DNA of 64,000 bases, taken from the NCBI RefSeq assembly GCF_004331265.1, contig NZ_SJOO01000009.1, forward strand, positions 1 through 64,000, in the 5' to 3' direction. Each line of letters begins with the position of its first letter. The first letter of the stretch is position 1. Both the position numbers and the translations under genes were made by a program. Positions 49,987-59,456 of the stretch are shown here, piece after piece. The notes beneath the pieces were generated by a model. That model searched no databases, was not told where the DNA came from, and saw only the letters and a list, made by a program, of their open reading frames with translations. This DNA is from Enterobacter wuhouensis. Lineage in GTDB: Bacteria > Pseudomonadota > Gammaproteobacteria > Enterobacterales > Enterobacteriaceae.

Positions 49987-50547
49987 CTACAGTCGCCCCT
50001 GCCCTTTCAGCCACTCGCGGACCAGGAACAGCGCGCTGACGTTGCGCGCTTCGTTAAAATCAGGCTCTTCCAGCAAATCCATCAGATGTGCCAGCGGCCA
50101 GCGCACCTGCGGCAAAGGCTCTGGTTCGTCCCCTTCCAGCCATTCAGGATAGAGGTCTTCCGCCACCACAATGTTCATTTTGCTGGAAAAATAGGACGGC
50201 GCCATGCTCAGCTTTTTCAGGAACGACAGTTCGTTCGCACCAAACCCGACCTCTTCCTTCAGCTCGCGGTTGGCCGCTTCAAACACCGTTTCACCTGGGT
50301 CAATCAGCCCTTTAGAGAACCCAAGCTCATAAGACTCCGTGCCGACGGCATATTCACGGATCAGGATCAGATGTTCATCGACAATCGGAACAATCATCAC
50401 CGCTTCGCGCGAAGAGGGGCGCATACGTTCATAAACGCGACGCACACCGTTGCTGAACTCCAGATCCACGCTTTCGACATTAAACAGGCGCGATTTAGCG
50501 ACTGTTTCAACATTCAGAATGGTGGGTTTTTGTAGTGGTTTGCTCAT
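49987..50547 (-). CDS. nudE: ADP compounds hydrolase NudE
   Basis: NudE is a Nudix hydrolase that cleaves ADP-ribose, NADH and Ap3A to limit their levels. The 186-residue protein has the Nudix box GLIDPGETVFEAANRELKEE near residues 80-100. It is divergent from igaA and convergent with mrcA, as in E. coli. It begins MSKPLQKPTILNVETVAKSR. Confidence 0.96.
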   Translation of the reverse strand: MSKPLQKPTILNVETVAKSRLFNVESVDLEFSNGVRRVYERMRPSSREAVMIVPIVDEHLILIREYAVGTESYELGFSKGLIDPGETVFEAANRELKEEVGFGANELSFLKKLSMAPSYFSSKMNIVVAEDLYPEWLEGDEPEPLPQVRWPLAHLMDLLEEPDFNEARNVSALFLVREWLKGQGRL

Positions 50548-50869
50548 CTTGATGGGTCTTTGCTGTGTGAACTGGCTTTATTGTGCGATATGCCGCACGG
50601 TTTCGGCAATGTCAATTGCGCTGTATTTACATTTGTGCAACGTAACAGGAATCAATCATCAATTCAAAACAAATGTCAAGAGGTTGAAATGTTTCCAGGA
50701 ATTTGCTGATATCGCGCCATGTCAGGCTTTGCTATCATCAGCGGTCACTGGGATGCGCTTCAAAATGCTCAAGTTCGACTCCATACTTGCCGATAGCCAA
50801 CCACAGACTCTCATTCATGTTTAAGGTGCAACTGACTACACCTGAAAAGATAAGTAAGATGGGGAAAGC
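50548..50869. other. Intergenic region between nudE and igaA
   Basis: These 322 bases should carry the divergent nudE and igaA promoters. I see no convincing gene, strong hairpin or consensus operator. The igaA ATG is preceded by GGGGAAAGC. Confidence 0.5.
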
Positions 50870-53008
50870 ATGAGCACCATTTTGATTGTTCTCGCTGCTA
50901 TGCTGGCCGCCGCGCTGCTTGCAGGGTGGGCGTACAGGCGTCGCGTACAGCGGCGATATCGGCTGCCCTTTTTGAATGCATTTGCTGGCGCGACTACGCG
51001 CAAGCTCACGCCGGAAGAACAGAGCGCGGTTGAACACTATCTCGACACCTTAAACCGTTCTCAGCTCACGCCTGGGCCAACGGGAGCCAGCGCTGCCCCT
51101 GTCTCACTCAGTTTGAATGCGCAGAGCGACACCGTACTCTGCGTAACGCGGTCCATCACCCGCTACGGCATTACCACCGACGATCCAAACAAATGGCGCT
51201 ACTATCTTGATTCTGTTGAGGTCCATCTCCCGCCGTTCTGGGAGCAGTACATCAATGATGAAAACAGCGTAGAGCTTATCCATACCGACTCCCTGCCGCT
51301 GGTCATTTCCCTAAACGGGCATACCCTGAGTGAATACGTTCAGGAAGCACCGCGTTTTGCGCTGGAACGTGCGAGTTCTACTCAGGCGTCCATTCGCGGT
51401 GAAGAGACCGAGCAGATCGAGCTGCTGAATATCCGTCAGGAGACGCATGAAGAGTACGCCCTGAGCCGCCCGGACGGTATCCGCGAGGCCGTGCTGATCG
51501 TCGCCGCGTTTCTGCTCTTTTTCTTCTGCCTCCTGACGCCAGACGTCTTTGTTCCCTGGCTGGCTGGCGGCGGCGTTCTGCTGCTGGCGGCCGGGCTATG
51601 GGGTCTGTTTGCGCCGCCGGCGAAAACCTCGCTGCGTGAAATTCACTGCCTGCGCGGCACCCCCAAACGCTGGGGTTTGTTCGGTGAGAACGATCAGGAA
51701 CATCTCAACAATATCTCTCTGGGCATTATCGATCTTATTTACCCGCGCCACTGGCAGCCGTGGATTGCGCAGGACTTAGGGCATAAAACCGATATCGATA
51801 TCTACCTTGACCGCCACGTTGTGCGTCAGGGACGCTATCTGTCACTCCACGATGAAGTGAAAAACTTCCCGCTTCAGCACTGGTTGCGCAGTACGGTTAT
51901 CGCCGGCGGCGCCGCGCTGGTCTTTGCCATGCTGCTGCTGTTCGTGCCGCTGGATATGCCAATCAAGTTCACCCTGTCGTGGATTAAGGGCGCGCAAACC
52001 GTGGAAGCTACCAGCGTCAAACAGCTGGACGAAGCCGGTGTGCGAGTCGGTGATACGCTGCGTCTGAAGGGAACCGGGATGTGTAATATCCATACGCCGG
52101 GTGCCTGGAACACGCGCCAGAATTCACCGTTCACGCCATTCGACTGTTCCCAAATCATCTGGAACGATGCGCCACCGCTGCCGCTACCGGAATCAGAGGT
52201 GGTCGCCAAAGCCACGGCGCTGACCCAGACGGTCAACCGTCAGCTGCACCCTAAACCGGACGATGATTCACGCGTCAGCCCTGCCCTGCGCTCGGCTATT
52301 CAGAAATCCGGCATGGTCCTGCTGGACGACTTTGGCGAGATCGTCATGAAGACCCAGGACCTGTGTTCTGCCCAGGATGAATGCGTGCGTCTTAAAAACG
52401 CGCTGGTGAATCTCGGTAACAGTAAAGACTGGGAAGCGCTGGTTAAGCGTGCGGAAGCGGGCCGGCTGGACGGCGTCAACGTGCTGCTGCGCCCGGTGAG
52501 CGCCGAATCGCTGGATAACCTGGTCTCCACCTCGACCGCACCGTTCGTGATGCGCGAAACCACGCGGGCGGCGCAGGCGCTGAACAGCCCGGCACCGGGC
52601 GGGTTTGTGATCGTCAGCGATGAGGGTAGCGATCTGGTCGATCAGCCTTATCCGCAGGTTGCGCTGTATGACTACCCTGCTCAGGAGCAATGGGGAGAGT
52701 TCCAGCGCCTGGCGCAGATGCTGATGCAAACGCCATTCAGCGCAGAAGGGATTGTGACCGGGATCTTTACCGACGCCAACGGCACCCGCCATATCGACCT
52801 GCACCGGATGCCGGATAGCGCAGGGCTGTGGCGTTATATCGGCACCTCCCTGCTGATGATTGCGATGCTGGCGTGCATTTTCTGGAATGGATTTATGGCC
52901 CTGCGCCGCTACCAGCGTTCACGTACGCGCCTGGCCGACATCCAGCAGTATTACGAAAACTGTCTCAATCCTAAGCTGATCTCCGCCCCGGAAAGCCTGA
53001 TCGGATAA
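50870..53008 (+). CDS. igaA: IgaA inner-membrane attenuator of the Rcs system
   Basis: IgaA holds down the Rcs phosphorelay by contacting RcsD; RcsF relieves this under envelope stress. The 712-residue protein has an N-terminal membrane anchor (about 2-20), a pair of membrane segments near 205-245, another near 340-360 and one near 650-672, with cytoplasmic and periplasmic domains between. Conserved blocks include DDPNKWRYYLDSVEVHLPP and SLREIHCLRGTP. The gene is also known as yrfF (umoB in Proteus). It is normally essential where Rcs is intact. Confidence 0.96.
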   Translation: MSTILIVLAAMLAAALLAGWAYRRRVQRRYRLPFLNAFAGATTRKLTPEEQSAVEHYLDTLNRSQLTPGPTGASAAPVSLSLNAQSDTVLCVTRSITRYGITTDDPNKWRYYLDSVEVHLPPFWEQYINDENSVELIHTDSLPLVISLNGHTLSEYVQEAPRFALERASSTQASIRGEETEQIELLNIRQETHEEYALSRPDGIREAVLIVAAFLLFFFCLLTPDVFVPWLAGGGVLLLAAGLWGLFAPPAKTSLREIHCLRGTPKRWGLFGENDQEHLNNISLGIIDLIYPRHWQPWIAQDLGHKTDIDIYLDRHVVRQGRYLSLHDEVKNFPLQHWLRSTVIAGGAALVFAMLLLFVPLDMPIKFTLSWIKGAQTVEATSVKQLDEAGVRVGDTLRLKGTGMCNIHTPGAWNTRQNSPFTPFDCSQIIWNDAPPLPLPESEVVAKATALTQTVNRQLHPKPDDDSRVSPALRSAIQKSGMVLLDDFGEIVMKTQDLCSAQDECVRLKNALVNLGNSKDWEALVKRAEAGRLDGVNVLLRPVSAESLDNLVSTSTAPFVMRETTRAAQALNSPAPGGFVIVSDEGSDLVDQPYPQVALYDYPAQEQWGEFQRLAQMLMQTPFSAEGIVTGIFTDANGTRHIDLHRMPDSAGLWRYIGTSLLMIAMLACIFWNGFMALRRYQRSRTRLADIQQYYENCLNPKLISAPESLIG

Positions 53009-53073
53009 CCTCACTGCGCGACAAGTTGTGCTACCCTGTCGCGCACGTTTCTTCTGGCTGGAGTTCCCCCTTT

Positions 53074-53760
53074 ATGCATCTTGATATCGCCTGGCAGGAG
53101 GTTGATACCGTCCTGCTGGATATGGACGGCACGCTGCTCGATCTCGCCTTTGATAACTATTTCTGGCAAAAACTGGTGCCAGAAACCTATGGTGAACAAC
53201 AGGGTATCTCCCCGGCAGAAGCGCAGGAATTCATTCGCTCGCAATATAGCGCGGTGCAGCATACGCTAAACTGGTACTGTCTCGACTACTGGAGCGAGCG
53301 ACTCGGGCTGGATATTTGTGCCATGACCACCGCCCAGGGGCCACGCGCCGTGCTGCGTGATGATACGGTGCCGTTCCTGGATGCCCTGAAGGCCAGCGGC
53401 AAGCGCCGTATTTTGCTGACCAACGCGCATCCGCATAACCTGGCCGTGAAGCTGGAACATACGGGTCTGGCGTCACACCTTGATTTATTACTTTCCACCC
53501 ACACATTTGGTTATCCGAAAGAAGATCAGCGGTTGTGGCACGCGGTGGCGGAAGAGACCGGCCTGCAGCCGGAACGCACGCTGTTTATCGACGACAGCGA
53601 ACCGATTCTGGACTCCGCCGCGACGTTTGGCATTCGCTATTGCCTGGGCGTGACCAACCCTGATTCTGGCCTGGCGGAAAAAAGCTATCTGCGCCATCCG
53701 GGGCTTAACGACTATCGCCGGATGATCCCCTCACTCGCCACCGTGAAGGAGACGCCATGA
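53074..53760 (+). CDS. yrfG: GMP/IMP nucleotidase YrfG
   Basis: YrfG is a HAD-family phosphatase acting on purine nucleotides. The 228-residue protein starts at ATG 53074 (MHLDIAWQEVDTVLLDMDGTLLDL). The nucleophile motif DMDGT is near residue 14, motif II in RILLTNAHPHN near residue 117 and motif IV in TLFIDDSEPILDSA near residue 168. An upstream in-frame ATG would put 16 extra codons into the igaA-yrfG gap and is not supported. It overlaps hslR by 4 bases. Confidence 0.95.
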   Translation: MHLDIAWQEVDTVLLDMDGTLLDLAFDNYFWQKLVPETYGEQQGISPAEAQEFIRSQYSAVQHTLNWYCLDYWSERLGLDICAMTTAQGPRAVLRDDTVPFLDALKASGKRRILLTNAHPHNLAVKLEHTGLASHLDLLLSTHTFGYPKEDQRLWHAVAEETGLQPERTLFIDDSEPILDSAATFGIRYCLGVTNPDSGLAEKSYLRHPGLNDYRRMIPSLATVKETP

Positions 53761-54158
53761 AAGAAAAACCCGCTGATGGGGTAAGACTGGATAAATGGCT
53801 GTGGGCCGCCCGTTTTTATAAAACGCGCGCCCTTGCCCGCGAAATGGTTGACGGCGGAAAGGTGCATTACAACGGCCAGCGCAGCAAGCCGAGCAAGCTG
53901 GTTGAGCTGAATGCCACGCTCACGCTGCGCCAGGGCAACGATGAAAAAACGGTAGTGGTGAGAGCCATTACCGAACAGCGGCGGCCCGCAACCGAAGCCG
54001 TTTTGCTTTATGAAGAGACGGCTGAAAGCATTGAAAAGCGCGAGAAGACCGCGCTGGCGCGCAAAATGAATGCGCTGACAATGCCACACCCGGACCGGCG
54101 GCCGGATAAAAAAGAGCGCCGCGATCTGATGAAATTTAAACACGGTGAGACCGAGTAA
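53757..54158 (+). CDS. hslR: Heat shock protein 15 (ribosome-associated)
   Basis: Hsp15 binds free 50S subunits carrying nascent chains and helps recycle stalled particles. The 133-residue protein has an S4-type RNA-binding domain near its N-terminus (VRLDKWLWAARFYKTRALAREMV) and a basic C-terminal extension. It overlaps yrfG and is followed by hslO, forming a probable igaA/yrfG-hslR-hslO group. Confidence 0.96.
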   Translation: MKEKPADGVRLDKWLWAARFYKTRALAREMVDGGKVHYNGQRSKPSKLVELNATLTLRQGNDEKTVVVRAITEQRRPATEAVLLYEETAESIEKREKTALARKMNALTMPHPDRRPDKKERRDLMKFKHGETE

Positions 54159-54181
54159 CCTCACCCGCACGAGAGATGAAA

Positions 54182-55060
54182 ATGGCCCAACACGACCAAT
54201 TACACCGCTATCTGTTTGAACAATTCGCCGTGCGCGGCGAGCTGGTCACCGTATCCGAAACCTGGAAACAGATTCTGGAAAACCACAACTACCCGCTGCC
54301 GGTGAAAAACCTGTTGGGCGAGCTGCTGGTTGCCACCAGCCTGCTGACCGCCACGCTGAAGTTCGCTGGCGATATCACCGTGCAGCTGCAGGGTGACGGT
54401 CCGATGACGCTGGCGGTGATCAACGGCAACAACCAGCAGCAGATGCGCGGCGTCGCGCGCGTTCAGGGCGACGTGCCTGAAAACGCAGATCTCAAAACGC
54501 TGGTGGGCAATGGTTACCTGGTGATCACCATTTCTCCGGAAGAGGGCGAGCGCTATCAGGGCGTGGTCGGTCTGGAGGGCGATACCCTGGCGGCCTGCCT
54601 GGAAGATTACTTCATGCGCTCTGAGCAACTGCCTACGCGTCTGTTCATCCGTACCGGTGAAGTGGACGGTCAGCCTGCCGCGGGCGGTATGCTGCTGCAG
54701 GTTCTGCCAGCTCAGGACGCGCAGACCAACGATTTCGAGCATCTGGCGACGCTGACGGAAACCGTCAAGGCGGAAGAGCTGTTCAACCTGTCGGCAACCG
54801 ACGTGCTGTGGCGTCTGTACCATGAAGAAGAAGTGACGGTCTACGATCCGCAGGCGGTGGAATTCAAGTGCACCTGCTCCCGCGAGCGTTGCGCAGGCGC
54901 ACTGAAAACCCTGCCGGATGAAGAGATCGACAGCATCATGGCGGAAGACGGTGAAATCGATATGAACTGTGACTACTGCGGTACGCACTACGTGTTCAAT
55001 TCGATGGATATCGCCGAGATCCGCAATAACGCCTCTCCGGCGGACCCGCAGGTTCACTAA
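54182..55060 (+). CDS. hslO: Redox-regulated chaperone Hsp33
   Basis: Hsp33 is activated by oxidation: its C-terminal zinc centre releases metal, forms disulfides and the dimer then holds unfolding proteins. The 292-residue protein has the cysteine motif CTC and CDYC, with CxC near residue 232 and CxxC near residue 265. The start ATG 54182 (MAQHDQLHRYLFEQ) is 6-7 bases after GAGAG; an ATG two codons earlier would be too close to it. Confidence 0.97.
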   Translation: MAQHDQLHRYLFEQFAVRGELVTVSETWKQILENHNYPLPVKNLLGELLVATSLLTATLKFAGDITVQLQGDGPMTLAVINGNNQQQMRGVARVQGDVPENADLKTLVGNGYLVITISPEEGERYQGVVGLEGDTLAACLEDYFMRSEQLPTRLFIRTGEVDGQPAAGGMLLQVLPAQDAQTNDFEHLATLTETVKAEELFNLSATDVLWRLYHEEEVTVYDPQAVEFKCTCSRERCAGALKTLPDEEIDSIMAEDGEIDMNCDYCGTHYVFNSMDIAEIRNNASPADPQVH

Positions 55061-55068
55061 ACTTCTTT

Positions 55069-55150
55069 CCCCTCACCCTAACCCTCTCCCCAAAGGGGAG
55101 AGGGAACGTGAACCCCCTCTCCCCTTTGGGGAGAGGGCTGGGGTGAGGGG
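55069..55150. repeat. Dispersed CCCTCACCC repeat, inverted pair B
   Basis: One unit runs 55069-55104 (CCCCTCACCCTAACCC then TCTCCCCAAAGGGGAGAGGG) and a second, inverted unit runs 55115-55150. Each folds alone and together they can form one long hairpin. It lies directly after hslO, where E. coli has yhgE. A very similar pair is at 62350-62431. Confidence 0.88.
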
Positions 55151-55215
55151 TAAAAAACTCCCCCCAAGCTGAATCGTTTTCATAATGTAACCCTTACGTA
55201 ATTTTCTTACGTGTA

Positions 55216-55231
55216 TGCGATTACATTCACA
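55216..55231. promoter_or_regulatory. CRP site upstream of pckA
   Basis: TGCGA-TTACAT-TCACA matches the CRP consensus at 9 of 10 positions. It lies about 235 bases before pckA, which is catabolite-controlled in E. coli. The rest of the 55151-55452 region holds no gene that I can support and should contain the pckA promoter. Confidence 0.65.
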
Positions 55232-55452
55232 TTCCTTCGGTTAAATTCACCAGCCCTTAACCTTTTCGGAACATTTTCCCCAACCAAAAAGCGAATCCTG
55301 CGATAATCCGCCTGCCCTGTGACTGGAGTCGCAGCGTTTTCCGTTAGCAAGGGTTTTGTCCAGATACGTAAATCTATGAGCCCCGTCGCGGTTAACAACC
55401 TCAGAAAAACCCTACAATTTCAGGCAGTACATATTGGCTAAGGAGCAGTGAT

Positions 55453-57069
55453 ATGCGTGTTACTGGTTTAACCCCGCAAGATCTCAAGGCTTATGGTATT
55501 CACGACGTCCAGGAAGTCGTCTACAACCCCGATTACGATACGCTGTATCAGGAAGAGCTCAATCCAGCACTGGAAGGATACGAGCGAGGTGTGTTGACGA
55601 ACCTTGGTGCTATCGCCGTCGATACCGGTATCTTTACCGGTCGTTCGCCGAAAGATAAGTATATCGTCCGAGACGAAACCACCCGCGATACGCTGTGGTG
55701 GGCTGACAAGGGCAAAGGGAAGAATGACAACAAACCGCTCTCCCCGGAAACCTGGCAGCACCTGAAAGGGCTCGTCACCCATCAACTTTCCGGCAAGCGT
55801 CTGTTCATTGTCGACGCTTTCTGCGGCGCTAACGCCGACACCCGTCTTTCCGTACGCTTTATTACCGAAGTGGCCTGGCAGGCGCATTTCGTGAAGAACA
55901 TGTTCATTCGTCCAACCGACGACGAGCTGCAGGACTTCACCCCGGATTTCATCGTGATGAACGGTGCAAAATGCACTAACCCGCAGTGGAAAGAGCAGGG
56001 CCTGAACTCCGAAAACTTCATCGCCTTCAACCTGACCGAGCGTATCCAGCTGATCGGCGGTACCTGGTACGGCGGCGAGATGAAGAAAGGGATGTTCTCG
56101 GTCATGAACTACCTGCTGCCGCTGCGCGGCATCGCCTCGATGCACTGCTCGGCGAACGTCGGCGAGAAAGGCGACGTAGCGGTGTTCTTCGGCCTGTCCG
56201 GCACCGGGAAAACTACGCTGTCCACCGACCCGAAACGCCGCCTGATTGGCGATGACGAACACGGCTGGGACGATGACGGCGTATTTAACTTCGAAGGCGG
56301 CTGCTACGCGAAGACCATCCGCCTGTCTGAAGAGGCTGAGCCGGACATCTTCCACGCGATCCGTCGCGACGCGCTGCTGGAAAACGTCACCGTGCGTGCC
56401 GACGGCTCCATCGACTTCGACGATGCGTCGAAAACCGAAAACACCCGCGTGTCGTATCCGATTTACCACATCGACAATATCGTCAAGCCGGTGTCGAAGG
56501 CAGGTCATGCCACGAAGGTGATTTTCCTCACCGCCGATGCGTTTGGCGTGTTGCCGCCGGTGTCTCGCCTGACCGCTAACCAGACGCAATACCACTTCCT
56601 CTCCGGCTTCACCGCCAAGCTGGCGGGTACCGAGCGCGGCGTGACGGAGCCAACCCCAACCTTCTCCGCCTGCTTCGGCGCGGCATTCCTGTCGCTGCAC
56701 CCGACCCAGTATGCAGAAGTGCTGGTGAAACGCATGCAGGCATCCGGCGCGCAGGCATACCTGGTGAACACCGGCTGGAACGGTACCGGCAAGCGCATTT
56801 CCATCAAAGATACGCGCGCCATTATCGACGCCATTCTGGATGGTTCTCTGGATAACGCCGAAACCTTCACCCTGCCGATGTTCGATCTGGCGATCCCAAC
56901 GTCGCTGCCGGGCGTGGATACACATATCCTCGACCCGCGCAATACCTACGGTTCACCGGAGCAGTGGCGCGAGAAGGCGGAATCGCTGGCGAAGCTGTTC
57001 ATTGAGAACTTCGAGAAGTATACCGATACCCCGGCGGGTGCTGCGCTGGTGAGCGCGGGACCAAGGTAA
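55453..57069 (+). CDS. pckA: Phosphoenolpyruvate carboxykinase (ATP)
   Basis: PckA makes phosphoenolpyruvate from oxaloacetate and ATP, the first committed step of gluconeogenesis. The 538-residue protein has the kinase P-loop GLSGTGKTTLS near residues 247-257, the metal-binding region IGDDEHGWDD near residue 265 and FLTADAFGVLPPVS near residue 358. The ATG at 55453 follows AGGAG. A CRP site upstream and a strong terminator downstream frame it as a single gene. Confidence 0.98.
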   Translation: MRVTGLTPQDLKAYGIHDVQEVVYNPDYDTLYQEELNPALEGYERGVLTNLGAIAVDTGIFTGRSPKDKYIVRDETTRDTLWWADKGKGKNDNKPLSPETWQHLKGLVTHQLSGKRLFIVDAFCGANADTRLSVRFITEVAWQAHFVKNMFIRPTDDELQDFTPDFIVMNGAKCTNPQWKEQGLNSENFIAFNLTERIQLIGGTWYGGEMKKGMFSVMNYLLPLRGIASMHCSANVGEKGDVAVFFGLSGTGKTTLSTDPKRRLIGDDEHGWDDDGVFNFEGGCYAKTIRLSEEAEPDIFHAIRRDALLENVTVRADGSIDFDDASKTENTRVSYPIYHIDNIVKPVSKAGHATKVIFLTADAFGVLPPVSRLTANQTQYHFLSGFTAKLAGTERGVTEPTPTFSACFGAAFLSLHPTQYAEVLVKRMQASGAQAYLVNTGWNGTGKRISIKDTRAIIDAILDGSLDNAETFTLPMFDLAIPTSLPGVDTHILDPRNTYGSPEQWREKAESLAKLFIENFEKYTDTPAGAALVSAGPR

Positions 57070-57072
57070 AAG

Positions 57073-57101
57073 CAAAAAGGCAACGAAAGTTGCCTTTTTT
57101 A
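57073..57101 (+). terminator. Terminator after pckA
   Basis: AAAAAGGCAAC and GTTGCCTTTTT pair around a GAAA tetraloop with flanking A and T runs. It starts a few bases after the stop codon and could act in both directions, so it may also serve envZ. Confidence 0.93.
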
Positions 57102-57108
57102 ATGTTTT

Positions 57109-57157
57109 CTCCCTCTCCCCGTGGGAGAGGGCCGGGGTGAGGGCATCAGACCGCACC
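57109..57157. repeat. Dispersed CCCTCACCC repeat, copy C (inverse of A)
   Basis: Read on the minus strand this block is GGTGCGGTCTGATGCCCTCA followed by CCCCGGCCCTCTCCC and ACGGGGAGAGGGA, differing from copy A at 37174 by only about two bases. It lies between the convergent pckA and envZ. Confidence 0.88.
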
Positions 57158-57165
57158 TTTAAGGC

Positions 57166-58512
57166 TTAACCCTCTTTCACCTGCCCCCGCGTCACCGGCA
57201 CCGGCAGCCAGGCGCGAATGCTCAATCCGCCCCGCTCGCTGGTGCCAATCTCCAGCAGTCCGTTGTGGTTATCGATAATACGCTGAACAATCGCCAGGCC
57301 TAAGCCCGTGCCGCTGGTGCTGCGCGCGCTGTCGCCGCGCACAAACGGCTGGAACAGATGCTTACGCTGCTCGGGCTTGATGCCCGGACCGTCGTCCTCC
57401 ACCTGAAACCAGGCGCGGTTGAGTTCAGATCCGCTGCTGACCTTAATCCAGCCATTACCGTAGCGCGCCGCGTTGACCACCATGTTCGCCACCGCGCGCT
57501 TAATGGAGAGCGGGTGCATGCGCACCTGGATCTCGCCCGCCTGCAGGTCGGTATCAATCTCGCGCTCGTAGCCGCTTTCCGCAGCCACCACTTCGCCCAG
57601 CACCGCGTTCAGGTCGGCCATCTCCATCGGCATCTCCTGCCCGGTGCGGAGGTAGTCGATGAACTGCTCGATGATGGCATTACACTCTTCGATGTCCTTA
57701 TTGATGGACTCGGCAAGATAGCCATCCTCTTCCCCCATCATCTCCGTCGCCAGACGAATACGCGTCAGCGGGGTGCGCAGGTCATGGCTAACCCCCGCCA
57801 TCAGCAGCGTACGGTCGTCCGCCAGCTGCTTCACGCCGGCCGCCATATGGTTAAACGCGCGCGTCACCGAACGGACTTCCGACGCGCCATACTCGCGCAG
57901 CGGAGGTGGAATAATCCCTTTACCGACCTGCAGCGCCGCGTGCTCCAGGTCGACCAGCGGTCGGTTCTGAATACGGATAAACAGCCACGCGCCGCCTATC
58001 GCCAGCAGCATAATCGCGAGCGTATAGCGGAACAGCGGCGAGAAGTCGCCCTGATGGATTTCAGTGAGCGGAACGCGCACCCAGATATTGGGTGACAGCC
58101 AGGTTTTCAGCCAGACGACCGGCGAGCTTTTGTTGACCTCAACGCGCACTTCCGTTGGGCCGCCCAGCTGCTGCGCCATCTGCTGGCTGAGGAATTCGTA
58201 GTGCTGCGCCCAGCGCAGGCCAGCGTCTTCCGCCGCCTCGTTTGAGTAGAGCGAAATGCCCAGCTCGCGGTAGATTTCACGGCGAAACGCCGGGGGAACA
58301 ACCAGCTGCGTGCCGTCCTCCAGCTGCAGCTTATCGGTCATCAGCATACGGACTTCGTAGGCCAGGACCTTATTAAACTGCTGGAGGCTAGGCAGGATCG
58401 CAAAGTTCAGCACCACCAGGTAGGTCGTCACCAGGCTGACGAACAGCAGGGTGACGATCAACAGCAGGGTACGGGCAAACGAGCTTCGCGGCGAGAAGCG
58501 CATTCGCCTCAT
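57166..58512 (-). CDS. envZ: Osmosensor histidine kinase EnvZ
   Basis: EnvZ senses osmotic and acid changes and phosphorylates or dephosphorylates OmpR. The 448-residue protein has membrane segments near 15-37 and 160-180, a HAMP domain (about 180-232), the phospho-accepting His in GVSHDLRTPLTRIR near residue 243, and an ATPase domain with the N box NMVVNAARYGNG near residue 345 and the G boxes DDGPGIK and SGTGLGLAIV. Its ATG overlaps the ompR stop as ATGA. Confidence 0.98.
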   Translation of the reverse strand: MRRMRFSPRSSFARTLLLIVTLLFVSLVTTYLVVLNFAILPSLQQFNKVLAYEVRMLMTDKLQLEDGTQLVVPPAFRREIYRELGISLYSNEAAEDAGLRWAQHYEFLSQQMAQQLGGPTEVRVEVNKSSPVVWLKTWLSPNIWVRVPLTEIHQGDFSPLFRYTLAIMLLAIGGAWLFIRIQNRPLVDLEHAALQVGKGIIPPPLREYGASEVRSVTRAFNHMAAGVKQLADDRTLLMAGVSHDLRTPLTRIRLATEMMGEEDGYLAESINKDIEECNAIIEQFIDYLRTGQEMPMEMADLNAVLGEVVAAESGYEREIDTDLQAGEIQVRMHPLSIKRAVANMVVNAARYGNGWIKVSSGSELNRAWFQVEDDGPGIKPEQRKHLFQPFVRGDSARSTSGTGLGLAIVQRIIDNHNGLLEIGTSERGGLSIRAWLPVPVTRGQVKEG

Positions 58513-59228
58513 GCTTTAGCGCCGTCCGGGACGAACACGTAGCCCAGACCCCACACGGTCTGAATATAACGAGGATGCGCCGGATCTTCTTCCACCATGC
58601 GGCGTAGGCGAGAGATCTGCACGTCGATGGAGCGTTCCATTGCGGAGTATTCACGACCGCGCGCCAGATTCATCAGCTTGTCGCGGGAGAGCGGCTCGCG
58701 CGGGTGGCTGACCAGCGCTTTTAGTACCGCAAACTCACCGCTGGTAAGCGGCATTGGCTCGTCTTCACGGAACATCTCGCGGGTGCCGAGGTTCAGCTTG
58801 AACTTGCCGAAGGCGATGACCGCTTCTTCCTGCGACGGTGCGCCCGGCAGCTCGTTCGCCTGACGGCGCAGCACGGCGCGAATACGCGCCAGCAGCTCGC
58901 GCGGGTTAAACGGTTTTGGAATGTAGTCGTCCGCGCCGATTTCGAGGCCCACGATACGGTCAACCTCTTCGCCCTTCGCGGTCACCATGATGATCGGCAT
59001 CGGGTTGCTCTGGCTGCGCAGGCGGCGGCAAATAGAAAGCCCGTCTTCGCCAGGTAGCATCAGGTCGAGGACCATCAGGTGGAAAGATTCGCGGGTCAGC
59101 AGACGGTCCATCTGCTCGGCGTTCGCGACGCTACGAACCTGGAAGCCCTGCTCGGTCAGATAACGCTCAAGCAGCGCGCGCAGGCGCATGTCGTCATCCA
59201 CGACCAGAATTTTGTAGTTTTCTTGCAT
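58509..59228 (-). CDS. ompR: Response regulator OmpR
   Basis: OmpR controls porin and many other genes according to osmolarity. The start is ATG 59228 (MQENYKILVVDDDMRLR), giving 239 residues as in E. coli. The receiver domain has the phosphorylated Asp 55 in LMVLDLMLPGEDG and Lys 105 in IPKPFNPREL; the winged-helix domain covers about 135-235. A longer frame upstream starts in the leader. It is divergent from greB, with 228 bases between holding the promoters. Confidence 0.99.
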   Translation of the reverse strand: MQENYKILVVDDDMRLRALLERYLTEQGFQVRSVANAEQMDRLLTRESFHLMVLDLMLPGEDGLSICRRLRSQSNPMPIIMVTAKGEEVDRIVGLEIGADDYIPKPFNPRELLARIRAVLRRQANELPGAPSQEEAVIAFGKFKLNLGTREMFREDEPMPLTSGEFAVLKALVSHPREPLSRDKLMNLARGREYSAMERSIDVQISRLRRMVEEDPAHPRYIQTVWGLGYVFVPDGAKA

Positions 59229-59456
59229 TGTGTGTACTCCCAAAGGTTCGGATAGTCTTTGTAACAGCGTATTCTAAAAAAGTGCACGTATTCGACCAGC
59301 TAATTCTGGTATAAATTCTAGTCGAAATTGTTACAAAGCATATTTAACAGCAGCTTATCTGCTCATTTCATCACATAAATCATTATTAATCCTGTCTGTT
59401 ACACTCTGTGGTACGTATTGTGCGCAAGACAGTTAACCGGCAGCAAAGGCTTCACC

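Noticed and set aside
50766..50824. A 19-codon frame (MLKFDSILADSQ...) before igaA
   Set aside because: It lacks a clear ribosome-binding site and matches nothing I recognise; such short frames are common by chance.
55468..56925. Open frame of 485 codons on the minus strand
   Set aside because: It lies antisense inside pckA, whose protein is beyond doubt; the opposite frame has no domain and no ribosome-binding site.
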